From contig NZ_BOQL01000084.1 in NCBI RefSeq assembly GCF_018332655.1, positions 37,880 through 101,879 on the forward strand: a stretch of DNA of 64,000 bases, read 5' to 3'. Below are positions 16,922 to 25,085 of this stretch, one piece after another. The number at the start of each line of letters is the position of its first letter. Positions within the stretch are counted from its first letter, which is position 1. The notes under the pieces were generated by a model. It searched no databases and was not told the DNA's origin. It saw only the letters and a list, made by a program, of their open reading frames with translations. The DNA is from Actinoplanes auranticolor. Its GTDB lineage: Bacteria > Actinomycetota > Actinomycetes > Mycobacteriales > Micromonosporaceae. The translations under genes and the position numbers were made by a program.

Positions 16922-18027
16922 TCGGAGAAGCTGTCGTACTTGATCCGTACGGACGGGACCTGCAGCTCGGCCAGGGTCCGCAGGGTCGCCTTGACCATCT
17001 TGCCGGAGCCCGAGACGAAGAAGTCGTGCTCGTTCCAGGGGCCGTAGCGCGCCACCACGTCGGAGATGTTGCCCTGCTCGCCGGGGAACGTCGGGTCCTC
17101 GCTGCACGCGGTCACCACGGACAGCCAGGGGTAGCGGGCGGCGAGCCGGTTGAGCTCGGCCAGGTCGTAGAGGTCCTCGCGGGTGCGGGCGCCGAAGAAG
17201 ACGTGCACCCAGCGGGTCCGGTTGTAGCGGGTCAGTTCCTCCAGCAGTGACTTGACCGGGGCCAGGCCGGTGCCGCCGGCGACGAAGACCGCGTCCCGGG
17301 TGGAGCGCCGGTCCAGGTTCATCGAGCCCATCGGCGCGGCCAGCCGGATCATGTCGCCGACCTCCAGCCGGCGCACCAGCGCGCTGGAGACCCAGCCCGC
17401 CCCGACCGCCCGGACGTGGAACTCCAGGGTGTTGTCGCGCCGGGGCGCGTTCGCCGGCGAGTAGGTCCGCCACAGCCGGGGCTGGAAGCGCGGGCACTCC
17501 AGGCTCAGGTACTGCCCGGCGCGGTACTCCAGGGGCTGCAGCGGCATGACGGTGAAGACCGCGATGTCGGTCGCGCGCCGTTCGTGCGCGGTGACCTCGG
17601 CATACCAGTACGGCGGGTTGGTGTCGGCCTCCGCGCCGGCCAGCATCTTGGCGGCGATCACCGCGTACGCGTCGGCCCACGCCTGGTCGTACTCGACGCC
17701 CCACTGCTCGCCCGCGAACTGCCGCATCGCCTCGATCAATGCCCCTCCGACGACCTCGTAGTGGGCTGGTTCCACGTGGAACTTGCGGTGATCACGACCG
17801 AGGGCCCGCAGATAGTCGTCGAACTTCTCCGGGTCCTCCAGGGTCTGCACGGCGGTGACGATCGCGTTGAGCAACCGCGCCCGCTGGACGTCCATGTGGA
17901 CGGGGAACAGATCCCGCAGGTCCGGGTGTGACAGGAAGATCCGCGCGTAGAAGTAGCCGGCGACCTTGTCCTGATGCTCCTCGACGAGGCTCCAGCTCTC
18001 CTTGAGCAAACGCGCGAGGTCTCCCAT
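16918..18027 (-). CDS. hmp: Flavohemoglobin-like globin/FAD/NAD(P) oxidoreductase
   Basis: 369 residues from the ATG at 18027. Residues 1-135 are the globin domain with proximal His80 (GRDHRKFHVEPAHY aligns with the Hmp heme pocket). Residues about 145-245 bind FAD (RTYS at 187-190) and 248-369 bind NAD(P)H (GGTGLAP at 251-257, GSGKM near the end). Such enzymes oxidise nitric oxide to nitrate in the cytosol. A tight inverted repeat lies 32 bp upstream. The stop codon overlaps that of the deformylase gene inside a CTAG. Globin subtype could differ from classical Hmp. Confidence 0.88.
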   Translation of the reverse strand: MGDLARLLKESWSLVEEHQDKVAGYFYARIFLSHPDLRDLFPVHMDVQRARLLNAIVTAVQTLEDPEKFDDYLRALGRDHRKFHVEPAHYEVVGGALIEAMRQFAGEQWGVEYDQAWADAYAVIAAKMLAGAEADTNPPYWYAEVTAHERRATDIAVFTVMPLQPLEYRAGQYLSLECPRFQPRLWRTYSPANAPRRDNTLEFHVRAVGAGWVSSALVRRLEVGDMIRLAAPMGSMNLDRRSTRDAVFVAGGTGLAPVKSLLEELTRYNRTRWVHVFFGARTREDLYDLAELNRLAARYPWLSVVTACSEDPTFPGEQGNISDVVARYGPWNEHDFFVSGSGKMVKATLRTLAELQVPSVRIKYDSFSD

Positions 18028-18058
18028 GCCATTAGCCTGGGCACAACAGTGGGTGATG

Positions 18059-18079
18059 CATCGCACCCGAAGTGCGATG
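18059..18079 (-). promoter_or_regulatory. Inverted-repeat operator upstream of flavohemoglobin
   Basis: CATCGCAC (18059-18066) and GTGCGATG (18072-18079) are perfect arms around 5 bp, centred about 42 bp before the start codon. Position and symmetry suggest a repressor site; NsrR is the usual regulator of such genes, but the match to a known NsrR motif is only suggestive (ATGCAT at one edge). Confidence 0.55.
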
Positions 18080-18183
18080 TACGCCGCACAATTGCCGACA
18101 CCCGGCGCGTCGCTTGCCCGTTAGGTCCGAATGTGCATGAACGTGATCACCCGAACGGCTGAGCCCCTCCTACAGTGGGTCCC

Positions 18184-18957
18184 GTGACCGCAGCTCTTGA
18201 TCGCCCCCCGGGCACCCGCAACCAGCTCCGCCTGGAGATAGTGATCGTTCTGCTGCTGTCCCTGGGCCAGTCCGCGGTCTATGCGGTGGTGTCGCTGGTG
18301 GCGAAGCTCACGGCCGGCAAGCCGCTCTCCCAGCAGACGGCCACGCTGAACCCGTCGCAGTCGCCGCGGCCGTACCTCGATCTCACGTACCAGTTGCTCG
18401 GGATCTTCTTCGCCCTCGTGCCGGTCCTGCTGGCGCTCTATCTACTGAGCCGCGACCGGCCGGACCCGGCACGCACGCTCGGCATCGACTTCCGCCGGCC
18501 CGCCGGCGACGCCGGCTGGGGCACCGCCCTGGCCGCAGCCATCGGCATTCCCGGCCTGCTCCTGGTGTACGCGGCAGCGGCGCTCGGCCTGAACGCGCAG
18601 ATCGTGCCGGCCGCCCTGCAACCGGTGTGGTGGGCCGTCCCCGTGCTGATCCTGGCGGCGATGCAGAACGCCATCCTGGAAGAGGTCATCGTCGTCGGCT
18701 ACCTGATGACCCGCCTGCGCGAGCTGAACTGGCGCATCGGCGCCATCGTGGCGGCCAGTGCGGTCCTGCGCGGTTCGTACCACCTCTACCAGGGCTTCGG
18801 CGCGTTCGTGGGCAACGCCGTGATGGGCGTGGTGTTCGCGCTGTTCTTCCTCCGCAAGGGCAGGGTCATGCCGCTGATCGTGGCGCACACCCTGCTCGAC
18901 ATCGCCGCCTTCGTGGGCTACACCCTGCTGCCCAAGGACTGGCTCAGCTGGCTGTGA
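18184..18957 (+). CDS. CPBP-family intramembrane glutamic protease (CAAX-like)
   Basis: 257 residues from GTG 18184 (another in-frame GTG lies at 18175). About six to seven membrane segments. The three active-site motifs are in order: ILEEVIVVGYL near residue 165, RGSYHLYQG near 195, and HTLLD near 237. Family members cleave membrane substrates or peptide precursors. The arginine of the usual EExxxR motif is replaced (EEVIVVG), a known variation in actinobacteria. The last 14 bp overlap the convergent EcsC-like gene. Confidence 0.85.
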   Translation: MTAALDRPPGTRNQLRLEIVIVLLLSLGQSAVYAVVSLVAKLTAGKPLSQQTATLNPSQSPRPYLDLTYQLLGIFFALVPVLLALYLLSRDRPDPARTLGIDFRRPAGDAGWGTALAAAIGIPGLLLVYAAAALGLNAQIVPAALQPVWWAVPVLILAAMQNAILEEVIVVGYLMTRLRELNWRIGAIVAASAVLRGSYHLYQGFGAFVGNAVMGVVFALFFLRKGRVMPLIVAHTLLDIAAFVGYTLLPKDWLSWL

Positions 18958-20602
18958 CCGCGCCCCGGCTCAGCGCGCGGTAGTGCACGGTCGCCCGTGC
19001 GGCCATGGCCCGCACGGCGCCCCGGCTGGTCAATGTGGCGACCAGCAGGCTGGTGCCAGGGAAGAAATGGTTGATCGCGCGGACGGCGGCCCACCCGCCG
19101 GCCTGCGCGGCGATCATCCGGCCCAGCCGCCAGGTGGCGTCGGTGAGCCCGCTGTTGTCGTAGCTGTGCTGCTCGGCCGTGGCCAGCGCCGCCACCGCAT
19201 CCTCCCGGACCGGATGGACGCGGGTCAGGACCAGCAGCTCGACCGCGCGCTCCCGGTCGGTCGGGTCCAGGCCGTAGGCGGCGGCGACGTGCAACGCCAG
19301 CTCGGCGTGCGTGTAGGCGGCCGCACCGAGCAGGGCGATCGGCGCGTACGACCCGGCGACGGCGGCGAAGACGCTGCTGACACTGCCGAACCGGGTGAAC
19401 TGGGAGACGGCCAGCCGGGCCAGGGCGTCGGGCGTGGCGCCGGGGTACGCGGCCCGGGTGCGGGCGGCCCACTCGCCGGCGCGCGGGCCGATGGTCTGGA
19501 GCGCGGCCAGAGCGAGCAGCTCGGGGGCGTGGCCGGGATCGGCGATCAGCGCCGGCCAGGCCTCCGTCCGGACACCGGACAGCGTGTCCGCCACGGCGGC
19601 GACGGCGGGCGGCAGGGTCGGAGCAACGGGGGCGGCTGCCCCCGGCTGCCCCGGGGCCGTAGCCGGGGGCTCGGCAGCCGGGGATGTCGCCCCGGTGCGT
19701 GCCTTTTCCTGTACGTCGGCAGCCAGGTTCGGCGTGTCGCCGGGCATCAGCTCGTCATCCGCCGAGGGAGCGTTGCCCTTCGGGGCTGTCCTCTCCCCGG
19801 CTGCCGGCTGCTCAGTCTTCGGAGCCGGCGTGGTTTCTGTCTTCGCCGGTGCCGGGGTGGCGGTGGGCGGCTCATCGGGCACTGTGGTCATGTCCGGGGT
19901 GACCACGGCCGGGGCGATCTCCGCGGCTGCTGCCTTGATGGTCGCGGCGGCTTTCTTCGCCGGCCGGGTCGCCTTGGCCGCGGCTTTCTTGGCGGGCGCT
20001 GCCTCTTCGCGCGCCGCCTTCGCCGGTGCCACCTCGGGCTGCGTTGCCTTGGCAGGTGCAGGCTCCGGTCGCGGTGACTCGGCTGGGCTTGCGCCGGCCG
20101 GAGTTGCTTTGGCGGGTGGTGTCGCCTTGCGGGGCTGGCGCTTCGCGGGTGCGGTCTTTCCTGCGGGCGTTGCCTTGGCGGGTGGGCGCTGGGCGCTTTC
20201 CGGAGTGTTCGCTGCTTGCTGGGCGGGAGCGTCCGCTGCGGCTTCGACGCGGGGCTGGGCGGACTTCGCGGCGGCCTGGGTCCGGCTGCGGCTCGGCGGG
20301 GTGGGGGCGGCCGGTGGGGTGGGGGCGGAGGCCGACTTCGCCGGGCGTTGCGGGGCCGTTGCCTTGCGGGGTGTGGACTTCGCCGGATTCCGTTGCGGGC
20401 GGGGCGACGGTGTTGCTTCTGGTGCGTCTGTGCCCGTACCGGAAGAGGGTTTGTCGGCAGCCGGTGGCCGGAAGGTCACCGCCGGGGGTGCCTTCGCGGG
20501 TTTGGCCGGAGCTGATTCGGTCGGGGGAGTGGGCTGGTCAGGCGTGCTGAACGCGGGGTTGGACGTCCGCGGACGGCGCTGTTTCGGCTCGTTCTCCTCC
20601 AT
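18944..20602 (-). CDS. Ala/Pro/Lys-rich protein with C-terminal EcsC-like domain
   Basis: 552 residues. The first 330 are low complexity, built of Ala, Pro, Lys, Glu with many PAKAT and AKKAA units, similar in style to lysine-rich histone-like tails. The last 220 residues are an ordered, Ala-rich helical domain with AYTHAELALHVAAAYGLDP, ELLVLTRVHP and FFPGTSLLVATL, resembling the EcsC family. A possible arrangement is an intrinsically disordered linker tethering a membrane-associated domain. Function is unknown. Overlaps the CPBP gene by 14 bp at the 3' end. Confidence 0.75.
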   Translation of the reverse strand: MEENEPKQRRPRTSNPAFSTPDQPTPPTESAPAKPAKAPPAVTFRPPAADKPSSGTGTDAPEATPSPRPQRNPAKSTPRKATAPQRPAKSASAPTPPAAPTPPSRSRTQAAAKSAQPRVEAAADAPAQQAANTPESAQRPPAKATPAGKTAPAKRQPRKATPPAKATPAGASPAESPRPEPAPAKATQPEVAPAKAAREEAAPAKKAAAKATRPAKKAAATIKAAAAEIAPAVVTPDMTTVPDEPPTATPAPAKTETTPAPKTEQPAAGERTAPKGNAPSADDELMPGDTPNLAADVQEKARTGATSPAAEPPATAPGQPGAAAPVAPTLPPAVAAVADTLSGVRTEAWPALIADPGHAPELLALAALQTIGPRAGEWAARTRAAYPGATPDALARLAVSQFTRFGSVSSVFAAVAGSYAPIALLGAAAYTHAELALHVAAAYGLDPTDRERAVELLVLTRVHPVREDAVAALATAEQHSYDNSGLTDATWRLGRMIAAQAGGWAAVRAINHFFPGTSLLVATLTSRGAVRAMAARATVHYRALSRGAVTAS

Positions 20603-20708
20603 GCCGAGGGAGCCTAGTCGCGCGGCGGCCGTTTCACCTGTTGGAAGACGGTGCGGTCTGTCGATTTCTCCGGATTTCGATGATCGGCGTGGCCGAGGGG
20701 CAACCTCT

Positions 20709-20738
20709 TTGCCGGGGCCCCGGGCGGTCCGGTATCCT
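20709..20738 (+). promoter_or_regulatory. Promoter of tRNA-Ser
   Basis: TTGCCG (20709-20714) and TATCCT (20733-20738) with an 18-bp spacer place the transcript start about 20 bp before the tRNA. Confidence 0.6.
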
Positions 20739-20767
20739 CAACCGTCGGTGGCCTGCGAGTCATCGGA

Positions 20768-20861
20768 GGAGACTTCGCCTAGTCCGGTCTATGGCGCCGC
20801 ACTGCTAATGCGGTTGGGGTTTTACAGCCCCTCCCGGGTTCGAATCCCGGAGTCTCCGCCA
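20768..20861 (+). tRNA. tRNA-Ser(GCT)
   Basis: Acceptor stem GGAGACT (20768-20774) pairs with AGTCTCC (20851-20857), then discriminator G and an encoded CCA. The anticodon loop holds GCT (reads AGC/AGT), there is a long variable arm as expected for serine, and the T arm contains GGGTTCGAATCCC. Confidence 0.97.
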
Positions 20862-20868
20862 CGCACGC

Positions 20869-20903
20869 GAAAGGGCCGTGAGCATCACGCTCACGGCCCT
20901 TTC
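20869..20903 (+). terminator. Terminator after tRNA-Ser
   Basis: A 14-bp perfect stem (20870-20883 with 20889-20902) of the sequence AAAGGGCCGTGAGC and its complement around ATCAC, ending in a TTTC tract. It can also end the convergent operon 22138-20916. Confidence 0.9.
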
Positions 20904-20915
20904 TCATGGGCCGGA

Positions 20916-21596
20916 TCAGCCGGCGCCCTGCTTCGCGGCCTTGGTGACGTGGACGCCGGCGCCGAAGTCGACCATCTGCTCGTGGCTCAGCCCGAGGTCC
21001 GCCCAGAACTGGATCTGCAGGTAGACGCCCGACGGCTGCTCGACCCACAGGGTCCGGCCGCTGTCGTTGTCGAGGCTCTGGGCGAGCACGCCGTCCCGGT
21101 CGCCGACCTCGACCTCGGTGCCGGCCGGCGGGCCGCCCTGGTCCCGGCTCTGCAGCATGACGGCGATCTTGCCTTCGAAGCTGTTCGGGTCGTAGAGCGG
21201 ATCCGACGACGGGTCGACGCCCGGCTTGTTCCTGATCCGGCTGGGCGCCAGGACGATGCTGCCCGGGTCGTCCGCCTGCACGAACCAGCCGTCCGGAATC
21301 TTGTCGAGGACAAAACCCTTGGGCTGCTTGCCCTTGTAGGACACGAGCTGGGTCGTCGAGACCGCGGTGCCGCGGTCCGTCGCGGCGGGTCCGGGCGCCC
21401 CGGCGCCGAGGCCGGTCGCGAAGACGAAAGCGGCGACGACGGCGGCCGCGGCGAAGGCGGAACCCCCGAGCGTCTGAGCGGTACGGCGGCGGCGCAGCGC
21501 CCGCCGGCCCCGCGCCAGGTCGGCGTCCGCGTCGGCCGCGGTGGGGGCGACGGCCGGCCCGGCGATCGAGGCGAGCTGATCACGCAGGTCCATCAC
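20916..21596 (-). CDS. Single-pass membrane protein coupled to SigE-type sigma factor
   Basis: About 226 residues. A basic cytosolic segment (ARGRRALRRRRTAQTL) precedes one membrane helix at about residues 43-65 (GGSAFAAAAVVAAFVFATGLG) and an extracytoplasmic domain rich in Asp and Gly. The start codon overlaps the sigma factor stop (GTGA), so the two are translated together. By position it may be the sigma partner or regulator, but no zinc anti-sigma motif (HxxxCxxC) is present, so this remains inference. Confidence 0.75.
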   Translation of the reverse strand: MMDLRDQLASIAGPAVAPTAADADADLARGRRALRRRRTAQTLGGSAFAAAAVVAAFVFATGLGAGAPGPAATDRGTAVSTTQLVSYKGKQPKGFVLDKIPDGWFVQADDPGSIVLAPSRIRNKPGVDPSSDPLYDPNSFEGKIAVMLQSRDQGGPPAGTEVEVGDRDGVLAQSLDNDSGRTLWVEQPSGVYLQIQFWADLGLSHEQMVDFGAGVHVTKAAKQGAG

Positions 21597-22138
21597 GAGG
21601 TCACTCCTTGACGAAGAAAAGTGCGGCTCTGCTCACTGGGCCGCGCCTGCAGAGCGGCACGCAGCCGGTCCAACGCGCGGGCGGTCTGGCTCTTGACGGT
21701 CCCCTGCGAGCACCCGAGCGCATCGGCGGTCTCGGCGACGTCCAGGTCGTAGAAGTAGCGGAACACAACGGCGGCCCGCATCCGCGGCGGAAGCTCACGC
21801 AACGCCGTACGCAGCCGATCGTCGAGCTCACCGGGCGGCTCGGACCCACCCGGATGCGGCCGGTCGGGCAACTCGGCGGTGGGCCGCTCCCGCCGCCACC
21901 ACAACCGGCGCCGCTCATCGGTGAGGGCATTGACCAGTACCCGGCGTACGTAGCCGTCGGGGCTGTGCGCGCGCTGGAAAGCGGGCCAGGCGAGGTACAG
22001 CTTGGTCAGGGTGGACTGCACCAGATCCTCCGCGAGATGCGCATTGCCCGCGGTCAGCAGGGTGGCCGTCCGCACCAGAGCGGCCCGCCGAGCCAGCACG
22101 AACTCATGGAACTGCGCATCTCGCTCGCTACCACTCAC
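21593..22138 (-). CDS. SigE-family ECF sigma factor
   Basis: 181 residues. Region 2: HLAEDLVQSTLTKLYLAW, DGYVRRVLVNALTDERRR; region 4: LRELPPRMRAAVVFRYFYDL and QGTVKSQTARALDRLRAAL, the HTH that reads the -35 element. The short linker and the FHEFVLARRAALVRTA start are typical of the streptomycete/Actinoplanes SigE family (SigE family in the TIGRFAM sense). It begins an operon with the membrane protein downstream. Confidence 0.93.
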   Translation of the reverse strand: MSGSERDAQFHEFVLARRAALVRTATLLTAGNAHLAEDLVQSTLTKLYLAWPAFQRAHSPDGYVRRVLVNALTDERRRLWWRRERPTAELPDRPHPGGSEPPGELDDRLRTALRELPPRMRAAVVFRYFYDLDVAETADALGCSQGTVKSQTARALDRLRAALQARPSEQSRTFLRQGVTS

Positions 22139-22254
22139 GAGCTCTCCTCGTATCTCACAGCCCCCAGACGGATACGGGGCCGCAAGGGTTGCACGGGAGG
22201 TCGAGGAGTGCCGTGGGAGGCCAGGACCGGTTTGGGGGGCGTCCGGGACGTCGT

Positions 22255-22273
22255 GCTAGAGTCGTCGTCTAGC
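22255..22273. promoter_or_regulatory. Inverted repeat between sigma operon and tRNA-Arg
   Basis: GCTAGA (22255-22260) and TCTAGC (22268-22273) are perfect arms around GTCGTCG. TAGAGT within it could serve as a -10 for the tRNA side. It may be an operator; nothing else is recognised between 22139 and 22366. Confidence 0.35.
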
Positions 22274-22366
22274 AGGTCCGGGTGCAGGAAAGGCTTGGAC
22301 CAGCGGAAACGCAACCGCGACTCACTGGACGGTTCTTCACGTCCGGTCGGGGAAGTGGTGAGGTAA

Positions 22367-22442
22367 GCGCCCGTAGCTCAATGGATAGAGCATCTGACTA
22401 CGGATCAGAAGGTTAGGGGTTCGAGTCCCTTCGGGCGCACCA
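22367..22442 (+). tRNA. tRNA-Arg(ACG), integration site
   Basis: Cloverleaf with acceptor GCGCCCG (22367-22373) and CGGGCGC (22432-22438), encoded CCA, D arm TAGCTCAATGGATAGAGCA, anticodon loop CTACGGA (ACG), T arm AGGGGTTCGAGTCCCT. The 3' 47 bp from 22396 are repeated exactly at 54580-54626, so an element has inserted here and left the tRNA intact. Confidence 0.97.
22396..22442 (+). repeat. attL: 47-bp core within tRNA-Arg
   Basis: The segment from the anticodon stem (GACTACGG) to the CCA end is identical to 54580-54626. Identity stops on both sides of the 47 bp. Confidence 0.93.
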
Positions 22443-22450
22443 GACTTGTA

Positions 22451-22494
22451 AGGCCGTCACCAGCGGAAACGTGGGTGGCGGCTTTCTTCTTTCC
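22451..22494 (+). terminator. Element-borne terminator behind tRNA-Arg
   Basis: GCCGTCACC (22453-22461) pairs with GGTGGCGGC (22474-22482, one G-T pair) and is followed by TTTCTTCTTT. It replaces the chromosomal terminator now displaced to 54636. Confidence 0.7.
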
Positions 22495-22530
22495 CATTTT
22501 CGGGGGCCCATTTCCCGGCGTTTGGGAGCG

Positions 22531-22551
22531 TGGTGCTCCGATGGTGCTCCG
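22531..22551 (+). repeat. Arm-type integrase repeats, left end
   Basis: Two direct copies of TGGTGCTCCG at 22531-22540 and 22542-22551, 11 bp apart. The same pair recurs at the other end of the element (54375-54395) with the same spacing, suggesting integrase arm sites. Confidence 0.65.
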
Positions 22552-22598
22552 CCGTTCCGTGACCAGTGCTTTTGCGTCCGCTACTGCTCTTTGCGGAC

Positions 22599-22745
22599 GA
22601 CTTGACCGTCGTGAAGAGTGGAGCGACTGTTCGTGCACCCGGCCGCCTGGCGGCCGGCACCGTGGCGATTGGGTTCGCGAGCCGGACCCCGCTGCGGCAG
22701 CGTCGCCGGACCTTCCGTTGGCGGGGAGGCCCGGCGCGTGGCGCT
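22599..22745 (+). repeat. 147-bp direct repeat, left copy
   Basis: Matches 29343-29485 with two strong blocks: the first 68 bp differ at 4 positions, and the last about 55 bp differ by a few changes and a 3-bp gap; the middle is less alike. It includes a GC-rich hairpin around CCGGCCGCC/GGCGGCCGG. No coding sense is seen in 22443-22801 beyond this repeat, the terminator and the arm sites. Confidence 0.85.
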
Positions 22746-22801
22746 TCTCGATAGCTCCCGGCTTCTCATATGTGTGCAGGTGGGATCCCCGATGGAAGCT
22801 G

Positions 22802-24127
22802 CTACGCGACGCCGACGCGGGTGGCGAAGTCGCGGATACCCGTGAGGCTGTGGCCGGTTGGGGCTTCCAACAGGTCGTGGGTGAGTTGCTGAGCCCAGGG
22901 CCGGTAACGGACCTCTTCGGGAACGTCGCGTTCGGCGGCGAGCAGCGCCTCAAATGCTGACTCTGGCCGTCCGCGGCCGTGTAGGGCGAGGGCGGTGTCC
23001 TCCCAGTAGCGGGCGCGGCGTTCGGCGTCGGTGATGGTGCGGGGATCGACCTTGCGGGCGAAGTCCACTGCGGCGCCGTAGTCGCCGAGCTTACGGGCGA
23101 TGCTGATGCGGTAGACCGCGATCTCGGTGCTGTTGAATCGGCCGGAAGTTCCGGCGTGCCGTGCCGACTGCTCGGCTTCGGCCAGCAGTGTCCAGGCGGT
23201 GTCGCGGTCGTCGCGGATCGCCGCGGTGTAGGAGGCGACGGCGAGTAGCTGCCCGTACATTGCGGCGAACGCGGCGTCGGGCGCCGGGGTCGCGACGCGC
23301 AGCTGCTCGGCGGCGCTGAGCACGAGCTTCTGGGCGCTGTCGCGGTGATTGATGCGGCGCAGCACCGTGGCGGCCTGGCGCTGGCTCTCCGCCATGATCA
23401 GCGGGTCGTTGCCGGCGGCGGCGGCCTGCACGGCCCGATCGGCGGTGGCGCAGGCCATGCCGTTGTCGTGCAGCTTGATGAGCAACTGGGCGGTGACGCC
23501 GTACGCCTCGGCGAGCCGTTCGGAGGCGCCGGCGGTCTCGTCGGCGGCGGCCGCCGCGCGGCTGGACACCGCCTGGGCGAGCAGCTTCGGCAGGCGGCGA
23601 GCGAGCCGGGTGTAGCGGGCGGCCCGGTAGTCGGCGCGGGCCGCGGCGAGCTGCGCGGCGAGCTGGTGGGCCGGCAGCGGTTCAGCCGTGAGCCGGCCGA
23701 ACAACACGTCCTCGATGGTGCTGGCGGTGGGCGCGGCCGCGGCGGGTGTCGCCTGCATTGCGGCGGACACGCCGACGGCGGCCGTACCTGCAAGGAAATT
23801 GCGTCGGTGCACGCTGTCGCCCCCTCCGTCTGCCCTTCCGGCCAGGTTAGACCCGTCAGCGTCTCCGGCCGCGGTAGCCAGGCCGAACAGATGCACAGGT
23901 ACGTCGTACAGGTCCGCCAACTGGCGCAGTTCGTCGACGTCGCGGATGCGCCGGCGCCGACTCTCCAAGCGGGACAAGGTCGACGCCGAGTAGCCGCCGG
24001 CCGCGCCGAGCTGCTCGAGCGTCAGGCCGGCTGCCAGCCGGGAGAACCGCAGAATTGTGGCGTAGTCGCCGGCCCGTACCGCCTGCTGGACCGCCGGGTT
24101 CGCCGTCCACTGCTGAGGTGCGCTCAC
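22802..24127 (-). CDS. XRE-family regulator with TPR-like C-terminal region
   Basis: 441 residues, GTG start with GGAG 6 nt upstream. Residues 20-80 are an XRE HTH (LEQLGAAGGYSASTLSRLES). After a Gly/Asp-rich hinge and an RRNFLAGTAAVGVSA stretch, residues 130-430 are helical repeats of TPR type (WTLLAEAEQSARHAG, YWEDTALALHGRGRPESAF). Such two-part regulators are common in actinomycete secondary-metabolite and signalling loci, the TPR part binding a ligand. Divergent from the acyltransferase pair, which it may control. Confidence 0.87.
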   Translation of the reverse strand: MSAPQQWTANPAVQQAVRAGDYATILRFSRLAAGLTLEQLGAAGGYSASTLSRLESRRRRIRDVDELRQLADLYDVPVHLFGLATAAGDADGSNLAGRADGGGDSVHRRNFLAGTAAVGVSAAMQATPAAAAPTASTIEDVLFGRLTAEPLPAHQLAAQLAAARADYRAARYTRLARRLPKLLAQAVSSRAAAAADETAGASERLAEAYGVTAQLLIKLHDNGMACATADRAVQAAAAGNDPLIMAESQRQAATVLRRINHRDSAQKLVLSAAEQLRVATPAPDAAFAAMYGQLLAVASYTAAIRDDRDTAWTLLAEAEQSARHAGTSGRFNSTEIAVYRISIARKLGDYGAAVDFARKVDPRTITDAERRARYWEDTALALHGRGRPESAFEALLAAERDVPEEVRYRPWAQQLTHDLLEAPTGHSLTGIRDFATRVGVA

Positions 24128-24184
24128 GGGATGCTCCGTTCACCAGCACGGGTCTTTGAGAGTGACCCGCCGGTTGCAGATCAC

Positions 24185-24197
24185 GCAAGCCGCTTGC
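24185..24197. promoter_or_regulatory. Candidate operator between XRE regulator and acyltransferase
   Basis: GCAAGC, C, GCTTGC is a perfect 13-bp palindrome in the 172-bp divergent gap. It may be the site of the adjacent XRE protein. Confidence 0.4.
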
Positions 24198-24299
24198 ACA
24201 GAAAGTGACGTGCCTTCTTTGCGGCGGTGCCGGGCGGTGGACTCGATACACAGCCCGCCCCACCATCCCCGGCGGTGGGCACAGTCCCGAGGGAGCCTC

Positions 24300-25085
24300 A
24301 TGTTGCACCCGACGACAACCACCGAGCGGATCACCGCGGCGCAGCTGGTCCAGGCTGGACTGCTCGAGATCGGCGCCGGCTGCCGCCTGCACCCCACCGC
24401 CGTGTTCCTGCCCGCCGACCTGCAGGGCACCCTGCGTCCGATCGTGCTGGCCGAGCAGGTCACCGTCGGCGCCTATGCCGTGCTGCACGGCGGGCTGCGC
24501 GTCGGCGCCCACACCCACATCGGCCACCGGGTGATCCTCGGCGAGCCGGAGTACGGCTACGCCGTTCGCGAGGTGCACCCCGGTGTGGGTGCCACCACGA
24601 CCGTCGGCGCCGGCGTCGTGATCCGTGCCGGCGCGATCGTCTACGCGGACACGACGATCGGCGACGACATAACGATCGGGCACCACACCCTGCTGCGCAC
24701 CGGTGTCAGCGTCGGCGCCGGCACGCAGCTGGCCGCGAACCTCACCGTCGAGCGCGGTACCCGCATCGGATCCGGGGTGCGATGCTCGCCCGGCTCGCAC
24801 CTGACCGCCGACACCATCGTCGGCGACCGCGCCTTCATCGGCGCCGGCGTCCGCACGATCAACGACAAGCAGCTGATCTGGCGCGACCCCGGCAACGAAC
24901 TGCCGCTGACCCCGCCGATCTTCCGTGAGGGTTGCAAGGTCGGCACTGGCGCGGTCGTGCTGGCCGGCGTCACCATTGGTGCAGGCGCCTTGGTCGGCGC
25001 GGGCTCGGTAGTCACCCGCGATGTCGCCGACGACGCGATCGTCTACGGGGTGCCCGCCGCGGTGCACGGGCAGGTGACCCGGTGA
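24300..25085 (+). CDS. Hexapeptide-repeat (left-handed beta-helix) acyltransferase
   Basis: 261 residues from the ATG at 24300 (GAGGGAG 4 nt upstream). Runs of hexad repeats such as VTVGAY, LRVGAH, THIGHR, TTVGAG, TTIGDD, ITIGHH build the beta-helix from about residue 50 to 245. The end VTRDVADDAIVYGVPA is the standard coenzyme-A-binding finish of sugar or amino-acid O/N-acetyltransferases. The acceptor is unknown. The stop overlaps the next start by 4 bp, so it forms a unit with the acyl-CoA dehydrogenase. Confidence 0.9.
   Translation: MLHPTTTTERITAAQLVQAGLLEIGAGCRLHPTAVFLPADLQGTLRPIVLAEQVTVGAYAVLHGGLRVGAHTHIGHRVILGEPEYGYAVREVHPGVGATTTVGAGVVIRAGAIVYADTTIGDDITIGHHTLLRTGVSVGAGTQLAANLTVERGTRIGSGVRCSPGSHLTADTIVGDRAFIGAGVRTINDKQLIWRDPGNELPLTPPIFREGCKVGTGAVVLAGVTIGAGALVGAGSVVTRDVADDAIVYGVPAAVHGQVTR

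Noticed and set aside
22405..22953. Open frame ending in RPKGLEPLTF on the minus strand
   Set aside because: The ending is the antisense of tRNA-Arg, a well-known false gene product; the rest has no coding sense.
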